Source: JACCZH01 sp963729445
GTDB lineage: Bacteria > Chloroflexota > Chloroflexia > Thermomicrobiales > CFX8
Direction: 5' to 3'
Length of the DNA: 64,000 nt
NCBI GenBank assembly: GCA_963729445.1
Contig: CAVSNU010000002.1
Location: 1-64,000 of the forward strand
Shown here piece by piece: positions 18,712-28,011 of the stretch. The stretch's first letter is position 1, and the number at the start of each line of letters is the position of its first letter. The notes beneath the pieces were generated by a model. The model did not search any database, was not told where the DNA came from, and saw nothing but the letters and a program-made list of their open reading frames with translations. Made by a program: the position numbers and the translations under genes.

Positions 18712-20742
18712 GTGCAGGTCATTGCGTCCCGTCGCCGCAAAGTGTTTCTAGCAATACTGACTCTTTTACTCATCGCTCTCGTTGCATTCACCGCGTTTGA
18801 AATGCAACCGCCGGGAGACGAGTTATTCGCACGAGAATCAGTCCTTACGCCGGTTGCTGATGCCTCGATATCAGCCTCACGACCCGATAGAAACTATGGC
18901 CAAGAAGTCGCTCTTGAGGTGGACGGCGACCCACACAAGATTTCCTACGTTACCTTTGAAGTCCCACCTCTCACTCACGGGATAGTGAGCGCCACGTTAC
19001 GCATGTTTGCCGTAGACGACAGCGCGTCGGGCGGCTTTGTGACGACGACCGACACAGGATGGTCAGAAGGCAGCCTGGTCTACGACAACCGTCCAACAGC
19101 ATTTGGTCCAATACTGAGCAGTCAGGGAGAGGTCACGTCCGGTACATGGTATGAGTGGGACGTCACCTCAGCCACGATTGTTGACGGTCTTATCAGCTTT
19201 GCCATCTCGACCCGCGATACGGATGGAGCAGATTACAGCTCACGGGAGACAGGGACTGCACCACAATTGGTGCTACGCACCGAATCCACAGCCCCACCTC
19301 CGTCGACGCCGACGCCACGACAGTCCGGCGAATCGACCGCCAATGAGTTCCGGTTCACGCCAACCGAGGATACCTGGGTCTCTGACTCAGGCCCCATACG
19401 GAACGCGGGCCAGGCTGGCAAGCTCGAAGTCGATGCTAATCCACACAAGCTCGCCTATCTGCGGTTCGAAGTTGAAGGTCTTACCTCTCCGGTTACCAGC
19501 GCCCACGTGCGACTCTTCGTCCTCGACCGGAGCGCCTCTGGCGGCTCGATTGCAACGATCGGTGACGAAGAGTGGTCTTCAGAGAGCATGACCTACGACA
19601 GCCGGCCTACCAGCGTCGGCGCCCTACTCGATCATCGGGATCGAGTAGATGCCGGAAATTGGTACGAATTCGATGTTACGCCGGCAGTCGCAGGGAACGG
19701 GACACTGAGCTTCGTCATCGCGACTGACAACAACGACGGCGTAGACTTCGCTTCACTTGAATCCAACACGCCACCGGAGCTGATTGTCCGCGTATCGACC
19801 GGTACGTCTGGGCAATCTACGCCGCAGCCCGAAACCTCAACCGGCGCGGTACCAGCACCTACCGCGACCTCCGCGGTGGGTCCAGATTCAATCCTCGGGG
19901 AGGAAAGTGTCACGATTATGGCGGCTGGGGACATTGCATGCGAGCCCACCAATTCAGACTTCAGGCTCGGGATCGGCACGGACTCAGCGTGCCGTGCAAA
20001 CTCCACCGCTGACATTGTGATCCAACACAATCCTGATGCGGTGCTCGTACCAGGGGATCTCCAGTACGCCGAGGGCGAACTCTCGAACTTCATGTCATCC
20101 TACAACCCATCGTGGGGCCAGTTCAAAGACAAAACTTATCCTGTCCCTGGTAATCACGAGTACAGGACTTCGGACGCCGCTGGGTACTTCGACTACTTTG
20201 GAGAGCAGGCCGGTGAGGAAGGCAAGGGCTACTACAGCGTTCAGATGGGAAACTGGCAGGTCATTGCCCTCAATAGCAACTGTGCCTATATCGCCGGATG
20301 TGAGCCCGGCTCACCACAGTATGAATGGCTCCGCCAGACCCTTGAAACCGGTACGGGCAGCTGTGAGATTGCTCTACTGCATCATCCTCGCTGGTCGTCT
20401 GGCAGACATGGAAACAACGATGCGGTTGGTCCGCTGTATGAGCTCCTCTATGAGTATGGAGTCGAAGTTGCAATTGCGGGACACGATCACGATTACGAGC
20501 GCTTTGCGCCCCAGGACCCATCCGGTAGACGCGACGACACGCGCGGCATTCGCGACTTCATTGTCGGTACGGGTGGCAGGAACCTCTACCGTTTTGGGTC
20601 GGTTGCCCCGAACAGCGAGGTTCGCGAAAACAAGACATTTGGCGTTCTAAAGATGGAGCTGAATGACGGATCGTACGAGTGGGAATTCGTTCCAGAAGCC
20701 GGCAAGACGTTCTCCGATGTTGGCAGCGGTAGCTGCCACTGA
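18712..20742 (+). CDS. Secreted metallophosphatase with two DNRLRE (CBM96-like) domains
   Basis: The protein has 676 aa. A GTG start with AAGGA seven bases upstream is followed by a signal anchor (VFLAILTLLLIALVAFTAF). Two similar beta domains follow at about residues 40-190 and 210-360, each with SYVTFEVPPLT/LAYLRFEVEGLT, VRLFVLDRSASGG and W-YEFDVT; these are DNRLRE/CBM96-type modules found in secreted enzymes. After a Pro/Thr linker the phosphatase occupies about residues 400-676: MAAGDIAC, VPGDLQYAEGEL, PVPGNHEYRTSDAAGYFDYF, LHHPRWSSG, IAGHDHDYERFAP. All expected metal ligands are present. The phosphatase part is closely similar to the one ending at 17,993. It probably acts outside the cell on phosphorylated glycans or phosphoesters. 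Confidence 0.85.
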   Translation: MQVIASRRRKVFLAILTLLLIALVAFTAFEMQPPGDELFARESVLTPVADASISASRPDRNYGQEVALEVDGDPHKISYVTFEVPPLTHGIVSATLRMFAVDDSASGGFVTTTDTGWSEGSLVYDNRPTAFGPILSSQGEVTSGTWYEWDVTSATIVDGLISFAISTRDTDGADYSSRETGTAPQLVLRTESTAPPPSTPTPRQSGESTANEFRFTPTEDTWVSDSGPIRNAGQAGKLEVDANPHKLAYLRFEVEGLTSPVTSAHVRLFVLDRSASGGSIATIGDEEWSSESMTYDSRPTSVGALLDHRDRVDAGNWYEFDVTPAVAGNGTLSFVIATDNNDGVDFASLESNTPPELIVRVSTGTSGQSTPQPETSTGAVPAPTATSAVGPDSILGEESVTIMAAGDIACEPTNSDFRLGIGTDSACRANSTADIVIQHNPDAVLVPGDLQYAEGELSNFMSSYNPSWGQFKDKTYPVPGNHEYRTSDAAGYFDYFGEQAGEEGKGYYSVQMGNWQVIALNSNCAYIAGCEPGSPQYEWLRQTLETGTGSCEIALLHHPRWSSGRHGNNDAVGPLYELLYEYGVEVAIAGHDHDYERFAPQDPSGRRDDTRGIRDFIVGTGGRNLYRFGSVAPNSEVRENKTFGVLKMELNDGSYEWEFVPEAGKTFSDVGSGSCH

Positions 20743-20797
20743 TCTGCGGGTACTCACAGTCATCCGGAAACGAGCGCCGGAGCTTTCGATGACGCAT

Positions 20798-20830
20798 GAG
20801 AATGCAGAGGCCACTCGCCTCTGCATTCTC
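20798..20830. terminator. Bidirectional terminator between convergent genes
   Basis: GAGAATGCAGAGGC and GCCTCTGCATTCTC form a 14-bp perfect stem with loop CACTC, followed on the plus strand by GCGTTTTG. The gene on the left ends at 20,742 and the one on the right ends, on the opposite strand, at 20,862, so the hairpin can serve both. Confidence 0.75.
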
Positions 20831-20861
20831 GCGTTTTGAAGTTGTGCCGGTGCGCGGATCC

Positions 20862-23800
20862 CTAACTCACGGTCGTTGGTTCGATGAAGCTGGTACTCAG
20901 GACGACGTCGTCGAAGACCACGTCAAGTGTGCGCGCCCCGATGTCACCTAGCAACACCTGGCCAACCCCGGTGGCACCCAGCGACTGCGTCCTGCTCAAG
21001 ATCGCGACCCGCTGGCCGTCGTACCAGACCTCGGTCAGGCTCTCTGCCCCGGCGATCTTGATACGGACCTGCGCCTCGTGCCAGACGCCCTCGGTCACGG
21101 TGATCGCCGTGGAGATGTTCGCCCCGCTGACCGAGTTGCGGTAGCCCAGCCGACCGCTACTGCTGACGTAGAGGCCCAGTATCGTGCCGCCGTCCGCCGT
21201 GCGGAACTGCTGCAGGTAGGTAGTCTTGCTCGTGTCGCGGGTGATGAGCTTAAAGCGTAGGCGGTGGTAGAGCTCGGTGTAGGGCTGGTCCAATTGCTTG
21301 GTCGCCGTGCCGGCCGTGTTGGTCAGGGTGGCCCGGGCAGCCAAGGCGCCGGAGAAGGTCTCCTCGCCTTGCACCGTCAAGCCGGTCGTGCTGGTCCACT
21401 GCGACAAGTTGCCGCTCTCGAAGCCGTCGTCCAGGAGCACTCCGCCCGGCTCGGGAGTCGAGCTCGGCGTGCCCGTTGGAGTCGATGTCGGTTCGGGGAT
21501 TGGGGTCGACGTCGATGTGGACGTCGGCGTCGCTGTCGGCTCGGGCGTCGATGTCGGCGTCCCTGTTGCTGTCGGTGTTGGTGTCGTGGTCGGCGTCGAT
21601 GTTGGCGTCGGTGTCACTGGCGGGGTCGACTCGATAAAGCTGGTACTCAGTACCACGTCGTCAAAGACGACATCCAACGTGCGCGCCCCGCTCTCGCCCA
21701 ACAGCACGCGACCGATCCCGGTCGTGCCTAATGACTGCGTCTTACTCAACGCGGCCACTCGCTCGCCGTCGTACCAGACCTCGGTCAAGCTCTCCGCGCC
21801 GGCGATCTGGACCCGGACCTGTACCTCGTGCCAAACTCCCTCGGTCACGGTGATCGCGGTGGAGGTATTCGCTCCACTAACCGAGTTGCGGTAGCCCAGC
21901 CGGCCTCGGCTACTGACGTAGACGCCGAACATCGTGCCGCCGTCCGCCGTGCGGAACTGCTGCAGGTAACTGGTGTTCGTCGTGCTGCGGTTGATCAGTT
22001 TAAAGCGCAGCCGGTGATAGAGCTCGGTATGGAGTTCGTCCAACTGCTTATAAGCCATCCCAACCGAGTTGTTGGTCGTTGCCCGAGCACCATATGTACC
22101 CGAGAAGCGCTCCTCCTGTTGGACGGTCAAGCCGGTCGCACTGGTCCACTGCGACAAGTCCCCACTCTCAAACCCGTCATCCAGGAGCACGCCACCCGGT
22201 TCGGGTGTCGAGGTCGGCGTGCCCGTCGGGGTCGTTGTCGGTGTTGCTGTGGGCGTCGATGTCGAAGTCGGGGTCGTCGTCGGGGTCACTGTCGGCGTCG
22301 GGGTCGTCGTCGGGGTGGACTCGATGAAGCTGGTACTCAAGACCACGTCGTCGAAGACCACATCGAGGGTGCGTGCCCCGCTCTCGCCTAGCAGAGCACG
22401 ACCGATCCCGGTCGTGCCCAGTGACTGGGTCTTGCTCAAGGTCGCCACTCGCTGGCCGTCGTACCAGACCTCGGTCAGGCTATCGGCCCCGGCGATGCGC
22501 ACCCGGATCTGGGCCTCGTGCCAGACGCCCTCGGTCACGGTGATCGCGGTGGCCGTGTTCGCCCCACTGACCGAGTTGCGGTAGCCCAGCCGGCCACTAC
22601 TGCTGACGTAGAGGCCCATTATCGAGCTTCCCGCATCAGTCCGAAACTGCTGCAGATAGCTGGTCCTGCTCGTGTCGCGTCTGATGAGTTTGAAGTGCAG
22701 CCGGTGGTAGAGCTCGGTATAGAGTTGATCCAGCTGCTTGGTGGCCACCCCAACTTGGTTGGTCAGGGTGGCCCGGGCGGCCAAAGCGCCGGAGAAGGTC
22801 TCCTCGCCTTGCACCGCCAAGCCGGTCGTGCTGGTCCACTGCGTCAGGTCGCCGCTCTCGAAACCGTCGTCCAGGAGCACGCCGCCCGGCTCGGGGGTCG
22901 ACGTCGGCGTGCCCGTCGGGGTCGCTGTCGGAGTCGCCGTCGGCCCTGGGGTCGGTACGCCCTCTCCATCTCCATCAAAGTTGTACGTGACAACGTCAAA
23001 ACTGTTGCCCGACGCATTTATCGGAGAAACCGTTACCGTCGTACCATCAACCTCCACGAGGAGGAAGTGATGTACGTCGTTCACTGAACCAGGTACTGGC
23101 GCACTTCCACAACTGCTACCACGTCCCTGGCCATTATTGGCAGAATACGACCAACCGAGCCCGTAAGCCGTCGTAGGACCGCAGCCATCTTCGCCAATTG
23201 GTCCAAGCCTTGCGCCGCCAGCTCCGGTGACGTAACTGACAAGACCATCGTCGTGCGGCCTCACGTTGCGCTGGTAGATATGGGCATGACCGTTGAATGC
23301 AATGTCGACACCATGTTCCGCCAAGAGACCCTCAAGACTCTCCGCGCCTTGCAGGAAGGTGTCAGATCTCTGATGTCTGCTATCCGAATACAGAGGATAA
23401 TGGAAGAACGCGAACTTCACCTCTGACGGATTAGACGCCAGGTCATCCTCAAGCCATTGATATTGCTCGCTCGTGGGCGTCCAGTGATAATCGTAATCAT
23501 TCTCGTAATCCGTGGCTGTACCGACGTTGCCGTCACTCCAGGTAGCTTGCAGCACGTAAAATCGTGCATTTCCAGCACTAAAGGCGTACCACGTCTGCGG
23601 ATAGGTTGCCTCGTTCGTTCCATTCATACAGCAGTAGCTGGCCCGAGTATATTTGCCGTTGGAATTATCCACGGCGCGGTCCTCGGGAAAGTTCGTGAGA
23701 TGCGGGTGGTTCGTGTCATTACGAGCGAAGCCGTGGTTGCCTATTGCTGGAAACAAGGGAATCGAAGCCCCGGGTTCCGCCCAGAACTCCGGACCGAACA

Positions 23801-24506
23801 CACCGCTAGTCGTTGGGCCCCTCGCATAGAGATCGCCATAGTTGTTCTGCGACCCCGACTCATAGGCATTGTCTCCAACGGTCAGAGCAAATCGCGCATC
23901 ACTCTGCGCAATCTGGGCCATGAGACTCGCCTGGGGTGGGTTCGTGCCATCCGCATTGTAAACCGCCCCCCAGTCTCCGAAGACAGCAAACGTAAAGGGT
24001 ACGTCGGCTCCCTCGGCTATCTGACTGCGAAATCGAGGAGAGTCAGCTTCTCCGAGGAGATCGACAGCGGAATCGGATCCAAGAAAGACCCGGTAGCAGT
24101 AGACGGAATCCGGCTCTAAGCCGCTCAGTTGCGCTTTCCACTGGTAGAGTCCGACGGAATTGACTGAGATCGATGTTCTGGTCGCAGAGGTTTCCTCGGT
24201 TGGTGTGCAGGTGCCGTCGCTCCCCTGGAGCGCCCACATCACCGAGCCTTCTGTGCTTGACCGGTTGGTAGCCCAATTGATAGTGGCATACGTTTCGACA
24301 ACGTCAGTGAGGTACGGATATCTGTAAAGTTCTGCGCGATAGCCGCTAACGCTCATCGTCAATGACGACTGGAGCAACTGATTCGTCGCGGCAGAACTCG
24401 CTGTCCATGGGGCCATTGACGAGGCAAGCATCAAAGCGATGACTGCAACAATGACTACCCTACCTAAATGTGGATCGCCTCGCCGTCTAGTTTGACTAAG
24501 AAACAT
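20862..24506 (-). CDS. Purple-acid-phosphatase-like secreted protein with three C-terminal repeats
   Basis: The protein has 1,214 aa. I prefer the ATG at 24,506 because GGGAAGG lies nine bases upstream; a GTG nine bases earlier would be too close to it. A signal peptide (VVIVAVIALMLASSMAPWTA) is followed by a fibronectin-like N-terminal domain (PYLTDVVETYATINWATNRS, LEPDSVYCYRV) and the phosphatase: FAVFGDWGAVYNADG, LTVGDNAYESGSQNNYGDLY, PAIGNHGFARND, AFFHYPLYSDS, IAFNGHAHIYQRNV. The GDWG, GDNAY, GNHG, FHxP and GHAHIYQR motifs fit purple acid phosphatases with a two-metal site. About residues 540-1,214 are three near-identical LamG-like repeats (GGVLLDDGFESGDLSQWTS start) joined by PTxTPT linkers. 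It faces the two metallophosphatases convergently. Confidence 0.88.
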   Translation of the reverse strand: MFLSQTRRRGDPHLGRVVIVAVIALMLASSMAPWTASSAATNQLLQSSLTMSVSGYRAELYRYPYLTDVVETYATINWATNRSSTEGSVMWALQGSDGTCTPTEETSATRTSISVNSVGLYQWKAQLSGLEPDSVYCYRVFLGSDSAVDLLGEADSPRFRSQIAEGADVPFTFAVFGDWGAVYNADGTNPPQASLMAQIAQSDARFALTVGDNAYESGSQNNYGDLYARGPTTSGVFGPEFWAEPGASIPLFPAIGNHGFARNDTNHPHLTNFPEDRAVDNSNGKYTRASYCCMNGTNEATYPQTWYAFSAGNARFYVLQATWSDGNVGTATDYENDYDYHWTPTSEQYQWLEDDLASNPSEVKFAFFHYPLYSDSRHQRSDTFLQGAESLEGLLAEHGVDIAFNGHAHIYQRNVRPHDDGLVSYVTGAGGARLGPIGEDGCGPTTAYGLGWSYSANNGQGRGSSCGSAPVPGSVNDVHHFLLVEVDGTTVTVSPINASGNSFDVVTYNFDGDGEGVPTPGPTATPTATPTGTPTSTPEPGGVLLDDGFESGDLTQWTSTTGLAVQGEETFSGALAARATLTNQVGVATKQLDQLYTELYHRLHFKLIRRDTSRTSYLQQFRTDAGSSIMGLYVSSSGRLGYRNSVSGANTATAITVTEGVWHEAQIRVRIAGADSLTEVWYDGQRVATLSKTQSLGTTGIGRALLGESGARTLDVVFDDVVLSTSFIESTPTTTPTPTVTPTTTPTSTSTPTATPTTTPTGTPTSTPEPGGVLLDDGFESGDLSQWTSATGLTVQQEERFSGTYGARATTNNSVGMAYKQLDELHTELYHRLRFKLINRSTTNTSYLQQFRTADGGTMFGVYVSSRGRLGYRNSVSGANTSTAITVTEGVWHEVQVRVQIAGAESLTEVWYDGERVAALSKTQSLGTTGIGRVLLGESGARTLDVVFDDVVLSTSFIESTPPVTPTPTSTPTTTPTPTATGTPTSTPEPTATPTSTSTSTPIPEPTSTPTGTPSSTPEPGGVLLDDGFESGNLSQWTSTTGLTVQGEETFSGALAARATLTNTAGTATKQLDQPYTELYHRLRFKLITRDTSKTTYLQQFRTADGGTILGLYVSSSGRLGYRNSVSGANISTAITVTEGVWHEAQVRIKIAGAESLTEVWYDGQRVAILSRTQSLGATGVGQVLLGDIGARTLDVVFDDVVLSTSFIEPTTVS
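20881..22890 (-). repeat. Three near-identical coding repeats with Pro/Thr linkers
   Basis: Repeat units of about 570 bases lie at 20,881-21,450, 21,630-22,200 and 22,319-22,890. Each encodes a domain starting GGVLLDDGFESG and ending LDVVFDDVVLSTSFIE. Long stretches are identical at DNA level, for example TGAAGCTGGTACTCA in two copies and a one-base variant in the third. Between them are PTPTxTPT linkers of variable length made of short degenerate GTCGGxGTC units, which are prone to slippage. Confidence 0.85.
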
Positions 24507-24655
24507 GACACACAACCTTCCCTGGGGTAACGAGACGCGGGCTGAGTGTTCTCGGTGTCCTCAGCGATCCCACCCGCACTACACGGGTGAGATTGTTCTT
24601 CCGTGTGCGTCGAAGCTGTGTGGTGGCTTAGATGCTTACCGAACGGCGTACTTAT

Positions 24656-25807
24656 TCATGCGGGCTCCTTTCCTAACCCTCTTCGCACGACGATCAAGGC
24701 GCAGGCGACGATAATACTCCCGAGCATCCCGAGAAACACGACTCGTGGCGGGTTGATGCCGGAAATTGAGATCCCCAACGGCGCGTCGATGGCCTCGTCT
24801 GAATCGAAAAACGGAAGATCTGGTACCGGCGCGCCGGAGATATCGGCCATGATCTCGAGATACACCGAATGCAGCTTTCGGCTGGGCTCAATATGTGAGT
24901 TCTCACTGAACTCATTCCAGCTGATGAGCCCAATCATGTCAGGGTTCGACTTCATGGCGACATCGTATTGTTGTCGGAGAGTCTTTCCCTCACGTCGCTC
25001 TACGACTCGCCTACCACCGATCAGCCGGGCATCGAATCCAGGCGCTACCGGCGCTATCCACAACCCACCCTGGGCGTGAATCGTCTCGGACAGCGCATCG
25101 AGTTTTTCCTGGTAGTTGGGGAATGTCTCGGGGTCGACGCTCGACCAGTAGTATGCGTTGCCGTCGACTACCGATTCGATGCGCTCGTAGCCGGCGACGT
25201 TCCGTTCTGAAGCCAGAATCAACAACTGTTCACGCCGCGCCTCGGCTACAGCTGCAATAGTGTCGGGCGAGAATTTCCAGGTGCCCGACCAGATAACGAC
25301 AGGCTTCGCGAAGATATCGAACGCGGGGCTATCCGCGAAATTGGCAACGAAATAGTCAAGATCGTTGCCGATTGTCTCCGCAAGCAGCGGCCTGCGCTCG
25401 AAGTCCAACCCCTGGTAGATCATTGCCAGCTTGAAGTCTTCCGACTCTGCGATCTCAATGAGTTGTTCAAGTCGACGGTTCAGGGGCTCGGTGCTCTTCC
25501 AGCTGACGATGAAACCATCGATGCCGGCGAGCTTTGCCATCCGAATATGCTCACGCATGATGGCCGGGTCGTCACTCGAATAACGTCCCAATAGAGGGTA
25601 GTCCGTCTTCGCGCGGTCCCAGGATCCCGGGGTATACCAGATATAGTAGTAGGCGAACACGGGAACCGGCGAGGAGTCGGAGGTTGATTGCGCGGCGGCA
25701 CCTTGCGGAAGAATGACGCACACCGCCAGCGCCACGGCGATGAAGCGCAGTCGCCTCGCGATGGAAGATCGGTAGTGGCTCTCGAGACGATGTAGTGGTC
25801 GCATCAT
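24656..25807 (-). CDS. Membrane-anchored GH99-like hydrolase
   Basis: The protein has 383 aa. A signal peptide (RLRFIAVALAVCVILPQGAA) is followed by PVPVFAYYYIWYTPGSWDRA, HIRMAKLAGIDGFIVSWKST, GLDFERRPLLAETIGNDLDY, FDIFAKPVVIWSGTWKFSPD and MIGLISWNEFSENSHIEPSR. AYYYIWY, AGIDGFIVSWKS, KPVVI and SWNEFSENSHIEPS are the marks of GH99/GH71-like enzymes; endo-alpha-mannosidases have acidic catalytic residues in the WNEF-E-IEP region. A C-terminal membrane helix (VVFLGMLGSIIVACALIVVR) anchors it outside the membrane. Its start lies eight bases beyond the upstream gene stop, with GAGGA upstream. It is likely co-transcribed with the three genes upstream and acts on a mannose-type surface glycan; the substrate is inferred only. 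Confidence 0.8.
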   Translation of the reverse strand: MMRPLHRLESHYRSSIARRLRFIAVALAVCVILPQGAAAQSTSDSSPVPVFAYYYIWYTPGSWDRAKTDYPLLGRYSSDDPAIMREHIRMAKLAGIDGFIVSWKSTEPLNRRLEQLIEIAESEDFKLAMIYQGLDFERRPLLAETIGNDLDYFVANFADSPAFDIFAKPVVIWSGTWKFSPDTIAAVAEARREQLLILASERNVAGYERIESVVDGNAYYWSSVDPETFPNYQEKLDALSETIHAQGGLWIAPVAPGFDARLIGGRRVVERREGKTLRQQYDVAMKSNPDMIGLISWNEFSENSHIEPSRKLHSVYLEIMADISGAPVPDLPFFDSDEAIDAPLGISISGINPPRVVFLGMLGSIIVACALIVVRRGLGKEPA

Positions 25808-25815
25808 GTCAGTCC

Positions 25816-28011
25816 TCAGGAGTCCGACTCATCAAAGAGTCGTCCTAGCGGAACTTGTAGAATGTTCTCCTGGTCCTCAGGCGAATACTCAAGCCTCGCG
25901 CGCTCGAAATACTGGACAACGCGGCCCGTGTGTTGATCGACGAATCGTTCGCTGATCGGGTAGCCAAGCAACGCGAGCGATTCACGGTACGAGATCCCAG
26001 CGTCTCCATTGTCCAGGCCGCGGCTTTCCCAGTATCCCAGGAATGGGGGGCACATGAAATGCCCGGTTTCTGAGAAGAATTCACAGTCACTATTGAACGG
26101 GGCCACCGAAGACTGCGGTTCAAAGGCGGGGTGAATGGCTTCTTCGGTGAAATTGGCACGCCGTGCGTCGACGACGCCAAGTAATCGAAGTTGTATGTGG
26201 TCCTTGGCGTTTGGTTGCCGAGGGTGATACTCCAACACCGCGAACTCGAATGACTGGGTCCAATACTCTGTGGCTGCATCATAGTAAATCGTCGTTAGCG
26301 GTTCACCGAAGACGGACGCCGCTCCGTTTTGTTCCCAGAACTGCCGGAACAAGACGTCGACCTCGATCGGACCTCCCGTCTGTGGAGTAGGAGAAGGTAC
26401 AGCGGAGGGAACTTCTGTCGGAACAACTACGGCTGGAGGCACCTCCGCAGTGGGGGTCTGTCCCTGATCTGCGTTCGCGGGCGTCGGCGACGGTTCAGGC
26501 AGAACCGTGGGAGTCGTAGCAGGAGCGTCAAACGCTACGGCGTTGGGAACGAAGTCGTCGTTCACGTCAATGGCTCCCGATGTCAGAGAGTAGCTTCCAA
26601 TCAACAGGCCGGCGCTCGTCATGCCCATCACGGTCAGCACGATCGACCAGAGCGACACTGCCGACGGTAGTTTTGTGCCCAATCGAGTACGGCGATGAAG
26701 AGTGCGGCCAATCTCCGGGCGGCCAAGCAGGATCAGCCCCGCAGCCACCGAGACGCCGAGGATTGCAACCACCACAATATCAAAGTAACTGATGACCTTG
26801 AGCTCGACTTGCTGGTCACGGACAACCGCGACAGGCGCAGGCGGGGCCATACCAGGTGGATCGACAACGCTTACGTGATAGACGCCGCGTGCCAGCGAAT
26901 CAATCCTTGCACTTGCGCCGCGGCCCAATGGAACTTGTGCAACCTGCCCGTCCGGATAGTCCAGATGGAACGCGCGGCCGATTGGAAACCCAAATAGCGC
27001 GTCGCGTGCTTTGAACTCTGCTGAGAACAGGAGCATTTCAACCTGCCACACAGCATTAGGGCCAGCCTCGAAACGTTGCTGAGCATGGTTGACAACGTTC
27101 ACTCCATCGACGATTACAGTTTGGACTGAATACCCGATGATCGGGGCTTCACGTATCGACTGTGGATTCTGTTGGGCGCCAATGACCTGCGACTCTACCC
27201 ATATTGGTTCAAGTTCTGTAAGTGTGTAGAGTTTGCCGATCGTGCTACGGACTGTGATAGACGAGACACGTTCTTGAGGGACTGGGACTCCCGCAAGATC
27301 GACAAAGCTGAATGAGACGAGATTGCTGACTTGTAAGGTCGCGCTGAGCCGATGGTCTGCTGGAAGCTTCACTTGTTGGTGCGGAACGAATAGATCATGA
27401 CCCCAACGTTGGAAGCTTGCGCTCGCCCCGCTGACAGTAGATTCAAAGCTCTGGTATTCGAGGCGATATATCCGCGACTGGGTTATCTCAACACGCGCGA
27501 CACCGTCTGGGCCAGACGTAAAATGTTGATCGTCAACAGAGAACGTAGCCCCTTCGAGCGGGGGGACTGTCTCAACTTCGAGCGTCCATGGATGTATCAC
27601 GATGGTACGAGAGGCACTTGCAGATGCAAGATTGCGAGAGCCCTCATAATCCGCCGTTATGACATACGTGCCGGCTTCAAGCTGTCTGCTCGTACGGAAC
27701 GTCGCAACACCATTCACGTCAGTTCGCGTCTGTCGGGCTTCAATATCATCGATGAAGAACGTGATGCGGCCATCGTTGACCGGAACGCCCTGGGTTGTCA
27801 GCCGGACACTCAGGTTTACGTGGTCACCAATGACCACCTCAGCCTGTTCGACGCTTAACTCGAGCTCAACGGGTTCTGCTTCCTGTGCATCTGCTCCCGG
27901 GGGCGCGAAAGCGAACTGGAGCAAGACAGCGACCAGGACAGCAGCGATCAGGCACCACGCTGACCCGCCAATGCCTCGTGCGCGTCGATACACGGTTCCG
28001 TGTTGGTTCAT
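25816..28011 (-). CDS. Ig-like membrane protein with C-terminal FGxP repeats
   Basis: The protein has 731 aa. A signal peptide (SAWCLIAAVLVAVLLQFAFA) precedes an Ig-like Big_3_5-type domain (VVIGDHVNLSVRLTTQG, GVATFRTSRQLEAGTYVITA). More beta-rich sequence follows, with two membrane helices in the middle (YFDIVVVAILGVSVAAGLIL, SLWSIVLTVMGMTSAGLLIG). After a Pro/Thr linker the C-terminus holds two copies of a motif FRQFWEQNGAASVFGEPLT and YRESLALLGYPISERFVDQ. The latter (F-W-x-NGG-x2-FGYPL) is a domain I associate with Chloroflexota secreted proteins of unknown role. Its ATG overlaps the stop of the phosphoesterase gene (ATGA), so translation is coupled. Confidence 0.75.
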   Translation of the reverse strand: MNQHGTVYRRARGIGGSAWCLIAAVLVAVLLQFAFAPPGADAQEAEPVELELSVEQAEVVIGDHVNLSVRLTTQGVPVNDGRITFFIDDIEARQTRTDVNGVATFRTSRQLEAGTYVITADYEGSRNLASASASRTIVIHPWTLEVETVPPLEGATFSVDDQHFTSGPDGVARVEITQSRIYRLEYQSFESTVSGASASFQRWGHDLFVPHQQVKLPADHRLSATLQVSNLVSFSFVDLAGVPVPQERVSSITVRSTIGKLYTLTELEPIWVESQVIGAQQNPQSIREAPIIGYSVQTVIVDGVNVVNHAQQRFEAGPNAVWQVEMLLFSAEFKARDALFGFPIGRAFHLDYPDGQVAQVPLGRGASARIDSLARGVYHVSVVDPPGMAPPAPVAVVRDQQVELKVISYFDIVVVAILGVSVAAGLILLGRPEIGRTLHRRTRLGTKLPSAVSLWSIVLTVMGMTSAGLLIGSYSLTSGAIDVNDDFVPNAVAFDAPATTPTVLPEPSPTPANADQGQTPTAEVPPAVVVPTEVPSAVPSPTPQTGGPIEVDVLFRQFWEQNGAASVFGEPLTTIYYDAATEYWTQSFEFAVLEYHPRQPNAKDHIQLRLLGVVDARRANFTEEAIHPAFEPQSSVAPFNSDCEFFSETGHFMCPPFLGYWESRGLDNGDAGISYRESLALLGYPISERFVDQHTGRVVQYFERARLEYSPEDQENILQVPLGRLFDESDS

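Noticed and set aside
21450..22970. Tandem repeats in the linkers as a mobile or CRISPR element
   Set aside because: They encode Pro/Thr linkers in a continuous frame and vary by codon-level changes only.
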